NCBI GenBank assembly: GCA_900073065.1
Contig: FJOG01000050.1
Span: 191,767 to 255,766, forward strand
Length of the DNA: 64,000 nucleotides
Direction of reading: 5' to 3'
Source of the DNA: Phialocephala subalpina
Lineage: Eukaryota > Ascomycota > Leotiomycetes > Helotiales > Mollisiaceae
Shown: in pieces, positions 55,906 to 64,000 of the stretch
Numbering within the stretch: the first letter of the stretch is position 1
Layout of the letters: every line of letters begins with the position of its first letter
The notes under the pieces: generated by a model
Databases searched by the model: none
What the model saw: only the letters and a program-made list of their open reading frames with translations
What the model was told of the DNA's origin: nothing
Made by a program: the position numbers and the translations under genes

Positions 55906-56457
55906 ATGATGGCGCGCCGCAACCGTATGGACATCAACCCCATGTTGAACCCCAAGACCGAAGACGCCAAGATGGAGGAAGAGCAGACAACGGCGTTCTC
56001 ATACGCCTTGGCTCCTCACCCAAGACTAACACCCGTCGAGGTCGGAAACCACACCCACGACTACATGACCTCAGCTAATAGTCCGATTTATCAGCACAGC
56101 ACAGTGATGTCGCCCAAGATCTCGAGTTCGCCACCTTGTGGCCCTTTCTCTCAGTAGCAGAATATCCTCCGATACAATCAATCACACAATTGGCCAGCCA
56201 GTTGACGCAATCATACTCTTTACCACATGTTTCCGGAAACTACAATAGACCAAGACAAGTCAAGGCACACTACCATCCCCGGACATATCCCTCATACCAA
56301 TCCATGGGACGACAGACTTACCAAACTGGACAGCGCTCACTATGTCATCGTAGCCAGCGATCAAGTCGTTCCGAACGTGACTACCTCCATCGAAGATCAA
56401 GTGCCCCAACCTGAGTTGGGAAGAAGTGTTGAATTTGTCAGTACTGCAAGCCCTTGA
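55906..56457 (+). pseudogene. Possible decayed small gene
   Basis: From ATG 55906 a frame encodes MARRNRMDINPMLNPK, then HPRLTPVEVGNHTHDYMTS. It meets TAG at 56155, continues, meets TGA near 56210, and then stays open as TTIPGHIPHTNPWDDRLTK and SAHYVIVASDQVVPNV to 56457. All parts share one frame, so the two stops are simple nonsense changes unless a small intron spans them. The composition is protein-like, but I do not recognise a family. Confidence is low. Confidence 0.3.
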
Positions 56458-56584
56458 TTGAGACTGGTATATAGCCAGCGATCCCCTCCTGTATTCTAGA
56501 AGAATAAGAATATGATGGTCAGCCAATCAGAGCACCAAAGGCGGACCCTAGTGGATGAATAGTAACGATGCCAGTTCCGGGATC

Positions 56585-57010
56585 AGAAACGGGATTATTG
56601 TAGCAACGAATGCATTAGGGTTAGGCATCGATGTGCCCGACATCCGAGTTGTTATTCATGTTGGGGGGTGTGGAGGTTAAAGGCATATGGGCAAGAGAGT
56701 AGACAAGCGGGCTGTGATGGGTAGAGTAGCGCGGTTATTATTATGATGCTATATGGGGATAGGTGGCCTATCGAAGTTGTGTTTAAGAAAAAGAAGGGTG
56801 GGGTTGATATACAGGAGTTTACCAGCAGTGGGGTATGCCGGCGGGTAGTATTAGATCAGGTGATGGATGGACGGATAGATCGAGAGAGGTGTGAGGAAGG
56901 TGAGGAGGCGTGTGATGTGTATCAGGGGAAGGACGACGAAGAAAGGAGAAAAGCAGTCCGAGAGCGTGTCATCAGCCGATTGAACGAGGAGATTGATAAC
57001 TGTAAGTTAT
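56585..57010 (+). pseudogene. RecQ-type helicase relic
   Basis: In one frame, 56590-56680 reads GIIVATNALGLGIDVP and DIRVVIHVG, which is helicase motif V of the RecQ group. It ends at a TAA. After a change of frame, 56820-56980 reads VCRRVVLDQVMDGRIDR and CEEGEEACDVYQG, a Cys-containing block that follows the helicase core in the multicopy RecQ-like genes of Pezizomycotina (related to telomere-linked helicases). Motifs I-IV and the QxxGRxGR motif VI cannot be read. It is a broken fragment. Copies of this family are often near chromosome ends or in repeat-rich DNA. Confidence 0.75.
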
Positions 57011-57488
57011 GGATCCAACAAGCAACTCGTATCTCCCTTGTGTCTAAAGTGGACAGGAACCATTCGAGCATTTGCCGGAGTGCTACCATGATCGTATGGA
57101 GCTTCTCCTCAAATCGCCCATCCCATCGTATCGTGAGACCCTAATGTGTTCCCACAGTCGGCCCAGCGCACCGATTATTGGGAGAAGCTGAAGCCGGTTT
57201 CTTAGTGATAGCCAAGATATTGAGTTGCCTGCCTTTGAATCTTGTCGGCCACTTGGTATGATGTTTTGAGCCATGGAGTGCTTTCGTTTAGACCTTTGTC
57301 ATTACCTTCTTGTTGGCTCCGCTTCGAATCTCCCTCTAATTCCATGTCCTCTTTCGCCTCTAACGCTTCCATTACTTGTTAGTAGGATGTTTTTGACTCT
57401 GAGGAGAATGAAGGTTCTCGACATCGCACGCCTTCGAGAATAGGACACTCTAGTAAAACCTTAAGCAGAACTCCAGTCCTCCAAGCGC

Positions 57489-57988
57489 AGGCTGACATAT
57501 TTCTCTTCAGACTCCCTCCATGCCTTCTTAGCAATCATCAAAGACCCTTCTGCCGGCTTCGGTATAGATTTCCTCTCTGGTTTATCGGTAGATGACCTTC
57601 CGTACGCTCTGGGCTGGAGATAAAAAATGCTCGGGGAACGGACGGCGAAGTTTCCGAGTTGGTCTTGGGTTGGTGAGAGCGGAGCGGTTGAATGAAGCGC
57701 ATTATGAATTTCTTTGTTAGGTTGGGAGGATAGGGTGGAGGCTGACATATTTCTCTTCAGACTCCCTCCATGCCTTCTTAGCAATCATCAAAGACCCTTC
57801 TGCCGGCTTCGGTATAGATTTCCTCTCTGGTTTATCGGTAGATGACCTTCCGTACGCTCTGGGCTGGAGATAAAAAATGCTCGGGGAACGGACGGCGAAG
57901 TTTCCGAGTTGGTCTTGGGTTGGTGAGAGCGGAGCGGTTGAATGAAGCGCATTATGAATTTCTTTGTTAGGTTGGGAGGATAGGGTGG
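57489..57988. repeat. Perfect 250-bp tandem duplication
   Basis: 57489-57738 and 57739-57988 are identical base for base as far as I can check by eye, head to tail, with period 250. The right copy contains the last about 67 codons and stop of the deaminase gene; the left copy therefore lies in its 3' flank. Because 250 is not a multiple of 3, the two copies are read in different frames by any frame passing through both. It is either a very recent duplication or an assembly error. Confidence 0.95.
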
Positions 57989-60110
57989 GTTGGCTTTACT
58001 TAGATATCGAGAGGGTGAATCCCTTCTGCTGGGTAAATCTTCTTGAGCGGAGGCATATTCCGAATCTTCTTCATCCTCTGACTCGTTGGTTAGAGGTTTC
58101 ACCATGCCACCCTGAATTGACGAGCTCGTGCCCGTGACCGAATCATACTGCGCCGCCTTCCTCGCATACCTCCCATCAATCTGCCTTCTTAGCTCCGCTC
58201 GAATGCTCGAGTTCATCTTACTCGTGATTGCTTCCCTGATCTTGATAGCAGTAGAGACCGACACATTCTCCTCGAGAATATCTGGCGTTCGCCAAGCCAG
58301 ATACAGTTTGTTGTGACAAGCTGGCAGAACAAAGTTTCCCGGGTGGGCGAGAATATATTGGAAGCAGTTGAAGCAAGCAGGCTTGCTGCATCCAATGTAT
58401 GAGTCGTCATCAATAAATTCGAATTGGTGCCAGTAGAAGAGGTCTACGAGGAGTAGCTCGGCGTGAACCCGGGTTTTGAAACAGCATTCTTGCTGCAGAC
58501 GACCCAGGAGAGCGCCGTTCGATATTCGTTCTAGCGCGTCGAGCGCTTCTTGGTAGTGTACAATTTCGTATTCTTTTGCGAAAATTCGACCAGCCATACC
58601 GTCCAGTGTGATAGAGTACGGGGATTGGAAGTAGCAGCTAGAAGGAGGCGAGACGCGGACTTGGATTTCGAACTCATCTAAGATTCCGGGGAAGCGTAAA
58701 GCAGCGGAAACTATTGTTTTTGTAGCTTTTACGTGCTCGCCCAGTCTGCCAAGCAGATGACGGATGTCGTCGAAGAATTTGCTATGAGCCTTTCCGCTGG
58801 CGGTGAGTTGAGCTAGCGTCTCGAAAGCAGGTGTTTTCCGTGCTTCAAAGCATTCTTTCACTAAGTCTACTCTCTCTTTTGACAGTCGTGGTAGGCCACT
58901 AAGCAGGTTTTTGAGGAGCTTTAATTCTTTCTGGGTCGGTTTGCCATCTAGATTGGTCAACCATCAGTCAAAGGAAGATCTAGCGAGGATTCAGATGAGA
59001 TCTGAGAGAGCTCACTGGTAGAACCTTCAAGCGCTTCCAGGCGCTCAACAAAAAGAGGCAAATTTTGAGATAGAGCGGTCCAATAGTAGTCTAACCTATC
59101 CTTGTTGAAGGGAACAATTAGCGCCAGCAGCTGCGTCTCAGTCGCTTTTCTCGATGCTCCGACTTCGACTTTCTTCAACAGTTGAAGCACCTGTCTCAGG
59201 AAATCTATCAACTTAGGCTTGATAGTTTCGTTTGCCGCCAGCCAGAATATGACCCCCTGGTAAGTCTTCTGCAACGCCAAAGCCGTGACCGTAGATCCGC
59301 CTTTCTTGAAATCACAGATATAGGCAAGCTTATCGACAAATGATCTGCGAAGCTCAGTTTCATCTTGATCAAGCTCTCCATGGTAATTTTGTCGCTTCCT
59401 GTGCTCTCCTCTAACCTTTTCGAGGACATATAACAGGAGCTGGGATTCGTAAAATTGTCTTTCGACTATGGGCGAGATAGGGACAGGAGTTGCTGCTGCC
59501 AGGCGGAAGATCGCTTCATCCAGGCTGCTTTTAATCGTCGCAATAGTGGGAGTCGAATCACTCTGCACCTCTGGGGCTTGACGGGGCGCGCCTAGACGAC
59601 TAGTGGAGTCTGACATACTTGCGAGTGCTACACCATTGCTTGAAGTTGATGACGTTGTCTCAGGGTGGGTTCGGTTGGGAGTTTCCGGCTTTTCAATGCC
59701 TTTGCCTTTTTGGGGAGACGATAGAGTTACCATCACATTCCGCGCTGGTGTCTGAAGGGGCTTTTTTGACGTTGATGCTGGTGACACGGACTTTGGAGTT
59801 TCCGGGGCATGCTGCACTGAACTTTGAGAGGCTTCAGCCTGCCTACCCTTCTTGGGAGTCGCTGGAGCTTGCGATGCTTTTGGATATGCCTCAAAATTAG
59901 CCCTAAACTTCTACCTTGCACTGTTGCTTCTGTCGCTCTAGTGACACTAGTCTCTAGGATCTTTAGAGCTTGGGGAAGGTTCTCACCTTTCTTCTTCTTC
60001 GATTTGAGGGTTGAGGACGTAGGCTGAACTTGAGAGGCTGCTGAAGCCGACGGCATAGCTGTAGGCGGAAGAGGAGCAGCTGTTGGTGTCGACTTGCGTC
60101 TTTTCGCCAT
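57788..60110 (-). CDS. OTT_1508-like nucleic-acid/nucleotide deaminase-domain protein
   Basis: Proposed exons 60110-59915, 59876-59016 and 58947-57788 give 738 residues. The first intron is only 38 bases and could instead be a frameshift. The N-terminus is basic, Ser/Thr/Pro-rich (MAKRRKSTPTAAPLPP; KSKKKKGE) and probably nuclear. A helical middle region follows. The last exon carries the deaminase fold: RVHAELLLVDLFYWH holds the HAE zinc motif, and IGCSKPACFNCFQYIL holds the paired zinc Cys. HPGNFVLPACHNKLYLAW after it is typical of the fungal OTT_1508-like deaminase family. Such proteins are predicted to deaminate bases in nucleic acids or nucleotides. An acidic tail (ESEDEEDSEYASAQED) ends in the duplicated 250-bp unit. 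Confidence 0.82.
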
Positions 60111-61734
60111 GTCGCCGATATTAATTGTGCTTCCTGATTGAAATCGGTCAGACAATAATGACTAGCATTGTGAGCGGCGAGGCAATTGGCTCGACCTATG
60201 CTGTTTAAACCAGGACCAGAAATAATTTATGTGCTGATGTTGTGTCGGTCGAAAATTACGTGGGAGTTGCTTCCAGCCTCCTCGTTACGTGCGGGGTAGG
60301 TCGATATCGAGACCCGTATCTTTTATCCAATCCATGTCCTATTTATTTCTAAAGCTGCAGATGTGGTTCCCAATCTGCGCTCGGAAGATGCCTTCAATGT
60401 TTTATATTGAACGGATTTACATTTCTTATTTTCACGGCTTTCACTACGGCAGCCAGAATGTGTTGGTGATATATATATATATAAGGCAGCGAGGAACTTG
60501 TAGCAACGCTGGCAGTGGTAGCTCAGGCAAAGTATTATTTTCAAAGTCGTTGACTTGATTGTCAATTGGAGTTGCCCAGGCTAGGGAAGACTACAATTCG
60601 GATCCGAGACGTCCGGCTTGGTCATAGAGAGGCGTTAGATTTCTACCATGCCTGAAAGCAATACGACTGAATCCAGATAACCATCAATATTCGTATAGAG
60701 TCCCGGGCCAGCGTGGAGTCTGGTCGCATTCAATCCCTAACTTTCCCTTCAACCTGCAACTCCCCTTCTAGTTTATGCTAGCCCTGCGTGCCCATCTGAT
60801 GTCTTTCACGACCATATTGTGCTGGTTCCGAAGGGGTACTTCGCGGGGCAAGATGGAAGAGGTGGCAGACTCGGTGAGGGTCTCAAAGTCTTGTTTCGTC
60901 CTGCTATTGAATCAACAATGGGTCCGTTGGTCTGGCAGATCCAGTTGGTGGGTCCAACGCGACTCCTTACCTTCTTCAAACCCAAATTCATTTGACATTT
61001 GCCGTTCAATGCTGGGGTGCAAAAACGGCCCCACAATACCTCTTGCTGAATGACCAAGAGTATCCGTATGATTGACTAGTCTGTGCGACTGAGAGAAATT
61101 GTCCAAAGATTGTTTCAGCGAGCTTGTCGCGTTGTGAGTGCGTTCTGGGCGCGTTACCTACCAAGTTGATCCTCGAAACGTATTTCACACACTCTCAGAT
61201 CTGTACGAATCGCTTCAAGGACTCGGGGACGCAATCGATGGGTGGATATTGACCCGACGGTCAGATGGGAATACAATGGAGCTTGCTTATAGGATTGCGA
61301 TTCGTCTGCGGTCTTCGTTATGGAAGATGCTGCAGATTGGAGGATGGTATGTACAGTACTTCGTAGGTTCGTCTACTTGTTATGCGGATGCAAAGCTTAT
61401 CGTCTCTCGTCGAATCCGGTGCAAAGTTGCATTGCCTGCAAATGGATTTAGCAGTGCGTCTTGGGAGAAAAGTATGAAGACTCACCGTTGCAACGCGAGG
61501 CAAGAGACCGCAGATCTGCCGACTCCTCTGAAAGCTGACAGGCATCGCTAAATTGGAAATCAACGCTGCGTGGTGGTTCGTAGCCCGTAGAATCGATGTA
61601 GTGCTGCGAGGTGCATGGTGTGGAGATGTGGAGGCTGCAAGTTCGTGAAATATGAGAGGAACGTGGCACAATCCACCTGCGCAAGGCTGTTCCCTGTGAC
61701 GCGTTTTCTGCCCCTCCGCGTCGCGGGCCGAATT
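60111..61734. other. Gene-free region
   Basis: No credible gene. A (TA)n tract lies near 60470. The plus-strand frame 61138-61551 (for example FHTLSDLYESLQGLGDAID) has some protein character but no recognised family or start context. Confidence 0.4.
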
Positions 61735-61822
61735 TTACAGTCGCTTGCAAAATCGGTTTCGTCCGATTTCGCCCAAAAAATTGTGAGCACGGACCACCTC
61801 GGCAATTCTTGGCGCTCGCACC
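61735..61822 (+). repeat. Dispersed repeat (less mutated copy); partner at 9.8 kb
   Basis: Matches 9808-9890 over about 80 bases, with C and G kept at most positions where the partner has T and A. This copy lies in DNA of normal composition. The element's full extent is unknown; flanking similarity fades on both sides. Confidence 0.75.
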
Positions 61823-62100
61823 GTGTTTTCTTACTCTTCACGTTCCACTAGTTTCTATTTTACGGTGGCAGCATTGCGATACTAGAATTTCATGAGATCC
61901 GCCTATTCTCATACTACATTAGTAGTGTACAGATCGGCTTCCGCCTTGAACACTTGTTGAAATTTCTGGTCAGCCACAATGCCAAGAGGTTTATGATACC
62001 ACTAGGCCTATTATGGCTAGCATACTTCTGAAGCAAGGGCAACGCTGAGGCCACATTTCTTTAGTATCACGTGCCCACAGGACATTGATCTCCCGGCTCC

Positions 62101-62374
62101 CTATCTTGCATTCCGTGTGGTATTAGGGGCCGGACCTTGAGGGCAATCTTGAACGAGCCAAAACCAGCTACAAAAGCAATCAGATTTATGGAACAAACGC
62201 ATCTCCTTGGGCAATTTCGAAGGTACGATATAGCGCAAAGAGACGAAGTGGAACGCTTGGGAGAGACTGAAGGTATGAGGACACGAGATGGCTAGCAGAA
62301 GCGGCATTAGCAAACTTACTAATAATCATATCTCGAATCTGCTCATGCTGGGACAGTGCAAGATTCGGCGCCAT
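62101..62374 (-). pseudogene. Tc1/mariner-like transposase N-terminal relic
   Basis: From ATG 62374 the frame opens MAPNLALSQHEQIRDMIISK, the standard start of the helix-turn-helix in fungal Tc1/mariner (Fot/Tan-like) transposases. After that the first frame loses similarity, but a neighbouring frame continues with KRSTSSL and C-A-I-S-Y-L-R, the second half of the same helix-turn-helix (family: KRSIxxIRSNLR-x-FG). The DDE catalytic core and inverted terminal repeats are not visible. It is a small dead fragment. Confidence 0.65.
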
Positions 62375-62952
62375 TGTTGGTTATCTAGAGCGAATTGACG
62401 CGATAGCTAAGTTCTGGAACGATGTCGCAGAGAGTGTTGCGGCTCTGTTCATGTGACCACGTGGTCAAACGCAACAGAGCTGGGTGCCAGACTACCAGAG
62501 GGTGGTCCTTGCACATCAGCCCCACCATCGCTCTGCAACTGCTGTACTGTATCTTGCGCGATACAAGGCATCCCAGAATAGAGGTTCGGTCGCTTTCACA
62601 GCAGAATGCGCTATCATTGATAAACGCAATGCAGAGATATTGAATTTTAAACAACAGCTACGTTCACGCCAGTGATTGACTTTTTCGGCTCTGAAATTCC
62701 CGCGATGCTGCTTTTAGCCCCGCCAATAATACGCTTGCAAACGGAGTTCGGTGGCTTGGGGCTGAGTTGCAACTCTTTCGGAGCCTCGCATCAAAAACGC
62801 TCTTAGCAGCTCGTTCCATCTTATCAATATCAAGTGCTTAAGAACTCAACCGATCTTATTTGAGACTCTGTCTAGATTTTTCTATGCTGAGGGCTAGCAG
62901 ACCGCCTGCAACCCGCCAACTTCTCTGCCTTGGTCAGGTCTAAACTTTCAAG

Positions 62953-64000
62953 ATGTGGCTCATTAACACGGAAAACTACACCCTTCACGAATTACACGGC
63001 CCTAGCGAAGATTACCCTTATGCTATCTTATCTCATACATGGGAAGAGTCTGAAGATGATCCTTTGCAGAAGGAAGTCGCGTTCCTCGACATGCGCAATC
63101 TGAACGAGGCGAGGACGAAGTCAGGCTGGACTAAGGTCGAGCGGACTTGTGAGCTGGCCAGAAGATACGAGCCGAGTCTTAAATGGGCCTGGATCGATAC
63201 TTGCTGTATAGATAAGAGCAGCAGTGCCGAGCTCACAGAAGCGATTAACTCGATGTTCTTGTGGTACCGGCAGGCTAAGGTGTGCTTTGTATATCTTAAT
63301 GACCTGCCGCGAAGCCCAACTACGAACCCGGAAACAAGAAGTTCCCAAGATCACATGAACGATTTTTTCCCTAGGTGTCGCTGGTTCACTAGGGGTTGGA
63401 CTCTCCAAGAGCTTATCGCGCCGAGTAAAATTGAGTTTTACGACACAACCTGGAGGTTCCGAGGCACTAAGACAGAATTGAAAAGAATCATCAGTACTAC
63501 AACAGGAATTGACCAATCTGTCTTAGATGACAGTGAGAATCTACCAACTGTTCCTGTCGGACGCCGAATGTCATGGATTTCTAAGAGAAATACTAAAAGG
63601 GCTGAAGATATTGCATACTGCCTCTTTGGTATATTTGATGTCAATATGCCCTTGATTTACGGAGAAAGAGACAAAGCATTCATTCGCCTTCAAACCGCAA
63701 TTGCGCAAGCGACTAGCGACCTATCTTTGTTCGCATGGTCTGTTAACACAGACTATGCGCGACATGACCCGGAAGCCCAAACGTACTATGGAATATTTGC
63801 ACAGTCACACCGTTTTTTCAAATGCTGCAATCATCTTATTGCCCTCGCCGATCCGTTGCTCTTTGAGCACCAATCCTTCACTGTCACAAATCGGGGCTTA
63901 GAGTTTCAAGCTTGTCTAAAGGGAGATTTAGACGAAGGCGACTATATGATGAATCTATTCTGTCAGACGGATGATGTTGAGCTAACAGGCGGCAAATCTG
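62953..64000 (+). CDS. HET-domain protein (HET-E/D type N-terminus), partial at right edge
   Basis: The frame is open from ATG 62953 to the end of the window (349 codons) with no intron. The start MWLINTENYTLHEL is the usual beginning (family: MRLLNTxTLxLxEF). HET blocks follow: YAILSHTWEE, WAWIDTCCIDKSSSAELTE, INSMFLWYRQAKVCFVYL, then CRWFTRGWTLQELIAPSKI. After the HET core come RRMSWISKRNTKRAEDIAY, CLFGIFDVNMPLIYGERDKA and AFIRLQTAIAQ, as in the genes related to het-D and het-E. Full-length relatives often continue into NACHT, WD40 or ankyrin parts, but those would lie outside this window. It should control cell death on contact with incompatible strains. Confidence 0.93.
   Translation, partial: MWLINTENYTLHELHGPSEDYPYAILSHTWEESEDDPLQKEVAFLDMRNLNEARTKSGWTKVERTCELARRYEPSLKWAWIDTCCIDKSSSAELTEAINSMFLWYRQAKVCFVYLNDLPRSPTTNPETRSSQDHMNDFFPRCRWFTRGWTLQELIAPSKIEFYDTTWRFRGTKTELKRIISTTTGIDQSVLDDSENLPTVPVGRRMSWISKRNTKRAEDIAYCLFGIFDVNMPLIYGERDKAFIRLQTAIAQATSDLSLFAWSVNTDYARHDPEAQTYYGIFAQSHRFFKCCNHLIALADPLLFEHQSFTVTNRGLEFQACLKGDLDEGDYMMNLFCQTDDVELTGGKS

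Noticed and set aside
60775..61551. Possible genes on either strand
   Set aside because: Frames are mutually antisense, lack a family and lack splice support.
1..64000. CRISPR array, bacterial operon or insertion sequence
   Set aside because: The window is clearly fungal; no regular spaced repeats or bacterial genes are present.
1..64000. Intact transposon or giant mobile element (for example a tyrosine-recombinase captain gene)
   Set aside because: Only relics (mariner N-terminus, RIP-like block, repeat pairs) can be read; no DUF3435-type recombinase or complete transposase was found.

Overview
This is a filamentous ascomycete (Pezizomycotina) nuclear contig. The evidence is short GT-AG introns of about 45-60 bases inside most genes, two Zn2Cys6 transcription factors with fungal-type C-terminal regions plus a third of the same class, HET-domain genes, a Clr5-domain protein, a proteinase-K-type subtilase and a GH28 pectinase. 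Nothing bacterial is present. An AT-rich block that looks mutated by RIP (repeat-induced point mutation) also fits. Exon boundaries were worked out by eye from reading-frame continuity and splice sites. I would guess a plant-associated Leotiomycetes-like species, but the sequence alone does not prove that.

Layout. 1-5 kb: partial membrane protein, relic of a sterol-glucosyltransferase-like gene, and a HET gene with N-terminal membrane helices. 6.5-9.9 kb: AT-rich, RIP-like repeat block containing a 524-base assembly gap. 10-13.3 kb: gene graveyard with a membrane-protein relic, a P450 relic and a HET pseudogene. 14-15 kb: intact nitrilase. 15.5-17 kb: two tandem damaged copies of a small membrane-protein gene. 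17.6-24.6 kb: SDR and P450 genes sharing a divergent promoter, then a Clr5-domain gene. 25.5-28 kb: decayed unknown coding sequence. 28.3-31.4 kb: Zn2Cys6 factor and acyl-CoA dehydrogenase, tail to tail. 31.5-34 kb: gene-free region with a recurring GATGTGCAACA motif. 34-35.7 kb: two small Cys-rich proteins. 36.8-41.6 kb: SDR, secreted subtilase, secreted GH28 pectinase. 42.8-49.4 kb: two Zn2Cys6 factors flanking a frameshifted membrane protein. 49.7-53.3 kb: 5'-truncated protein and a STAND-N/ankyrin protein. 55.9-57.1 kb: decayed ORF and a RecQ-type helicase relic. 57.5-60.1 kb: OTT_1508-like deaminase with a perfect 250-bp tandem duplication at its 3' end. 60-64 kb: repeat copy, Tc1/mariner relic, and a HET gene running off the right edge.

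How it fits together. The central part (14-49 kb) reads as a metabolic and secretory neighbourhood: nitrilase, P450, two SDRs, acyl-CoA dehydrogenase, pectinase, protease and three probable regulators. It has no backbone PKS or NRPS, so I do not call it a biosynthetic cluster. Both flanks carry conflict-type genes (HET, STAND-N/ankyrin, deaminase) mixed with relics of transposons, helicase and duplicated genes. That is typical of fast-evolving accessory or subtelomere-like DNA. The most interesting candidate for an undescribed system is the 51-64 kb stretch, where STAND-N/ankyrin, deaminase and HET genes lie close together; a functional link between them is inference only.
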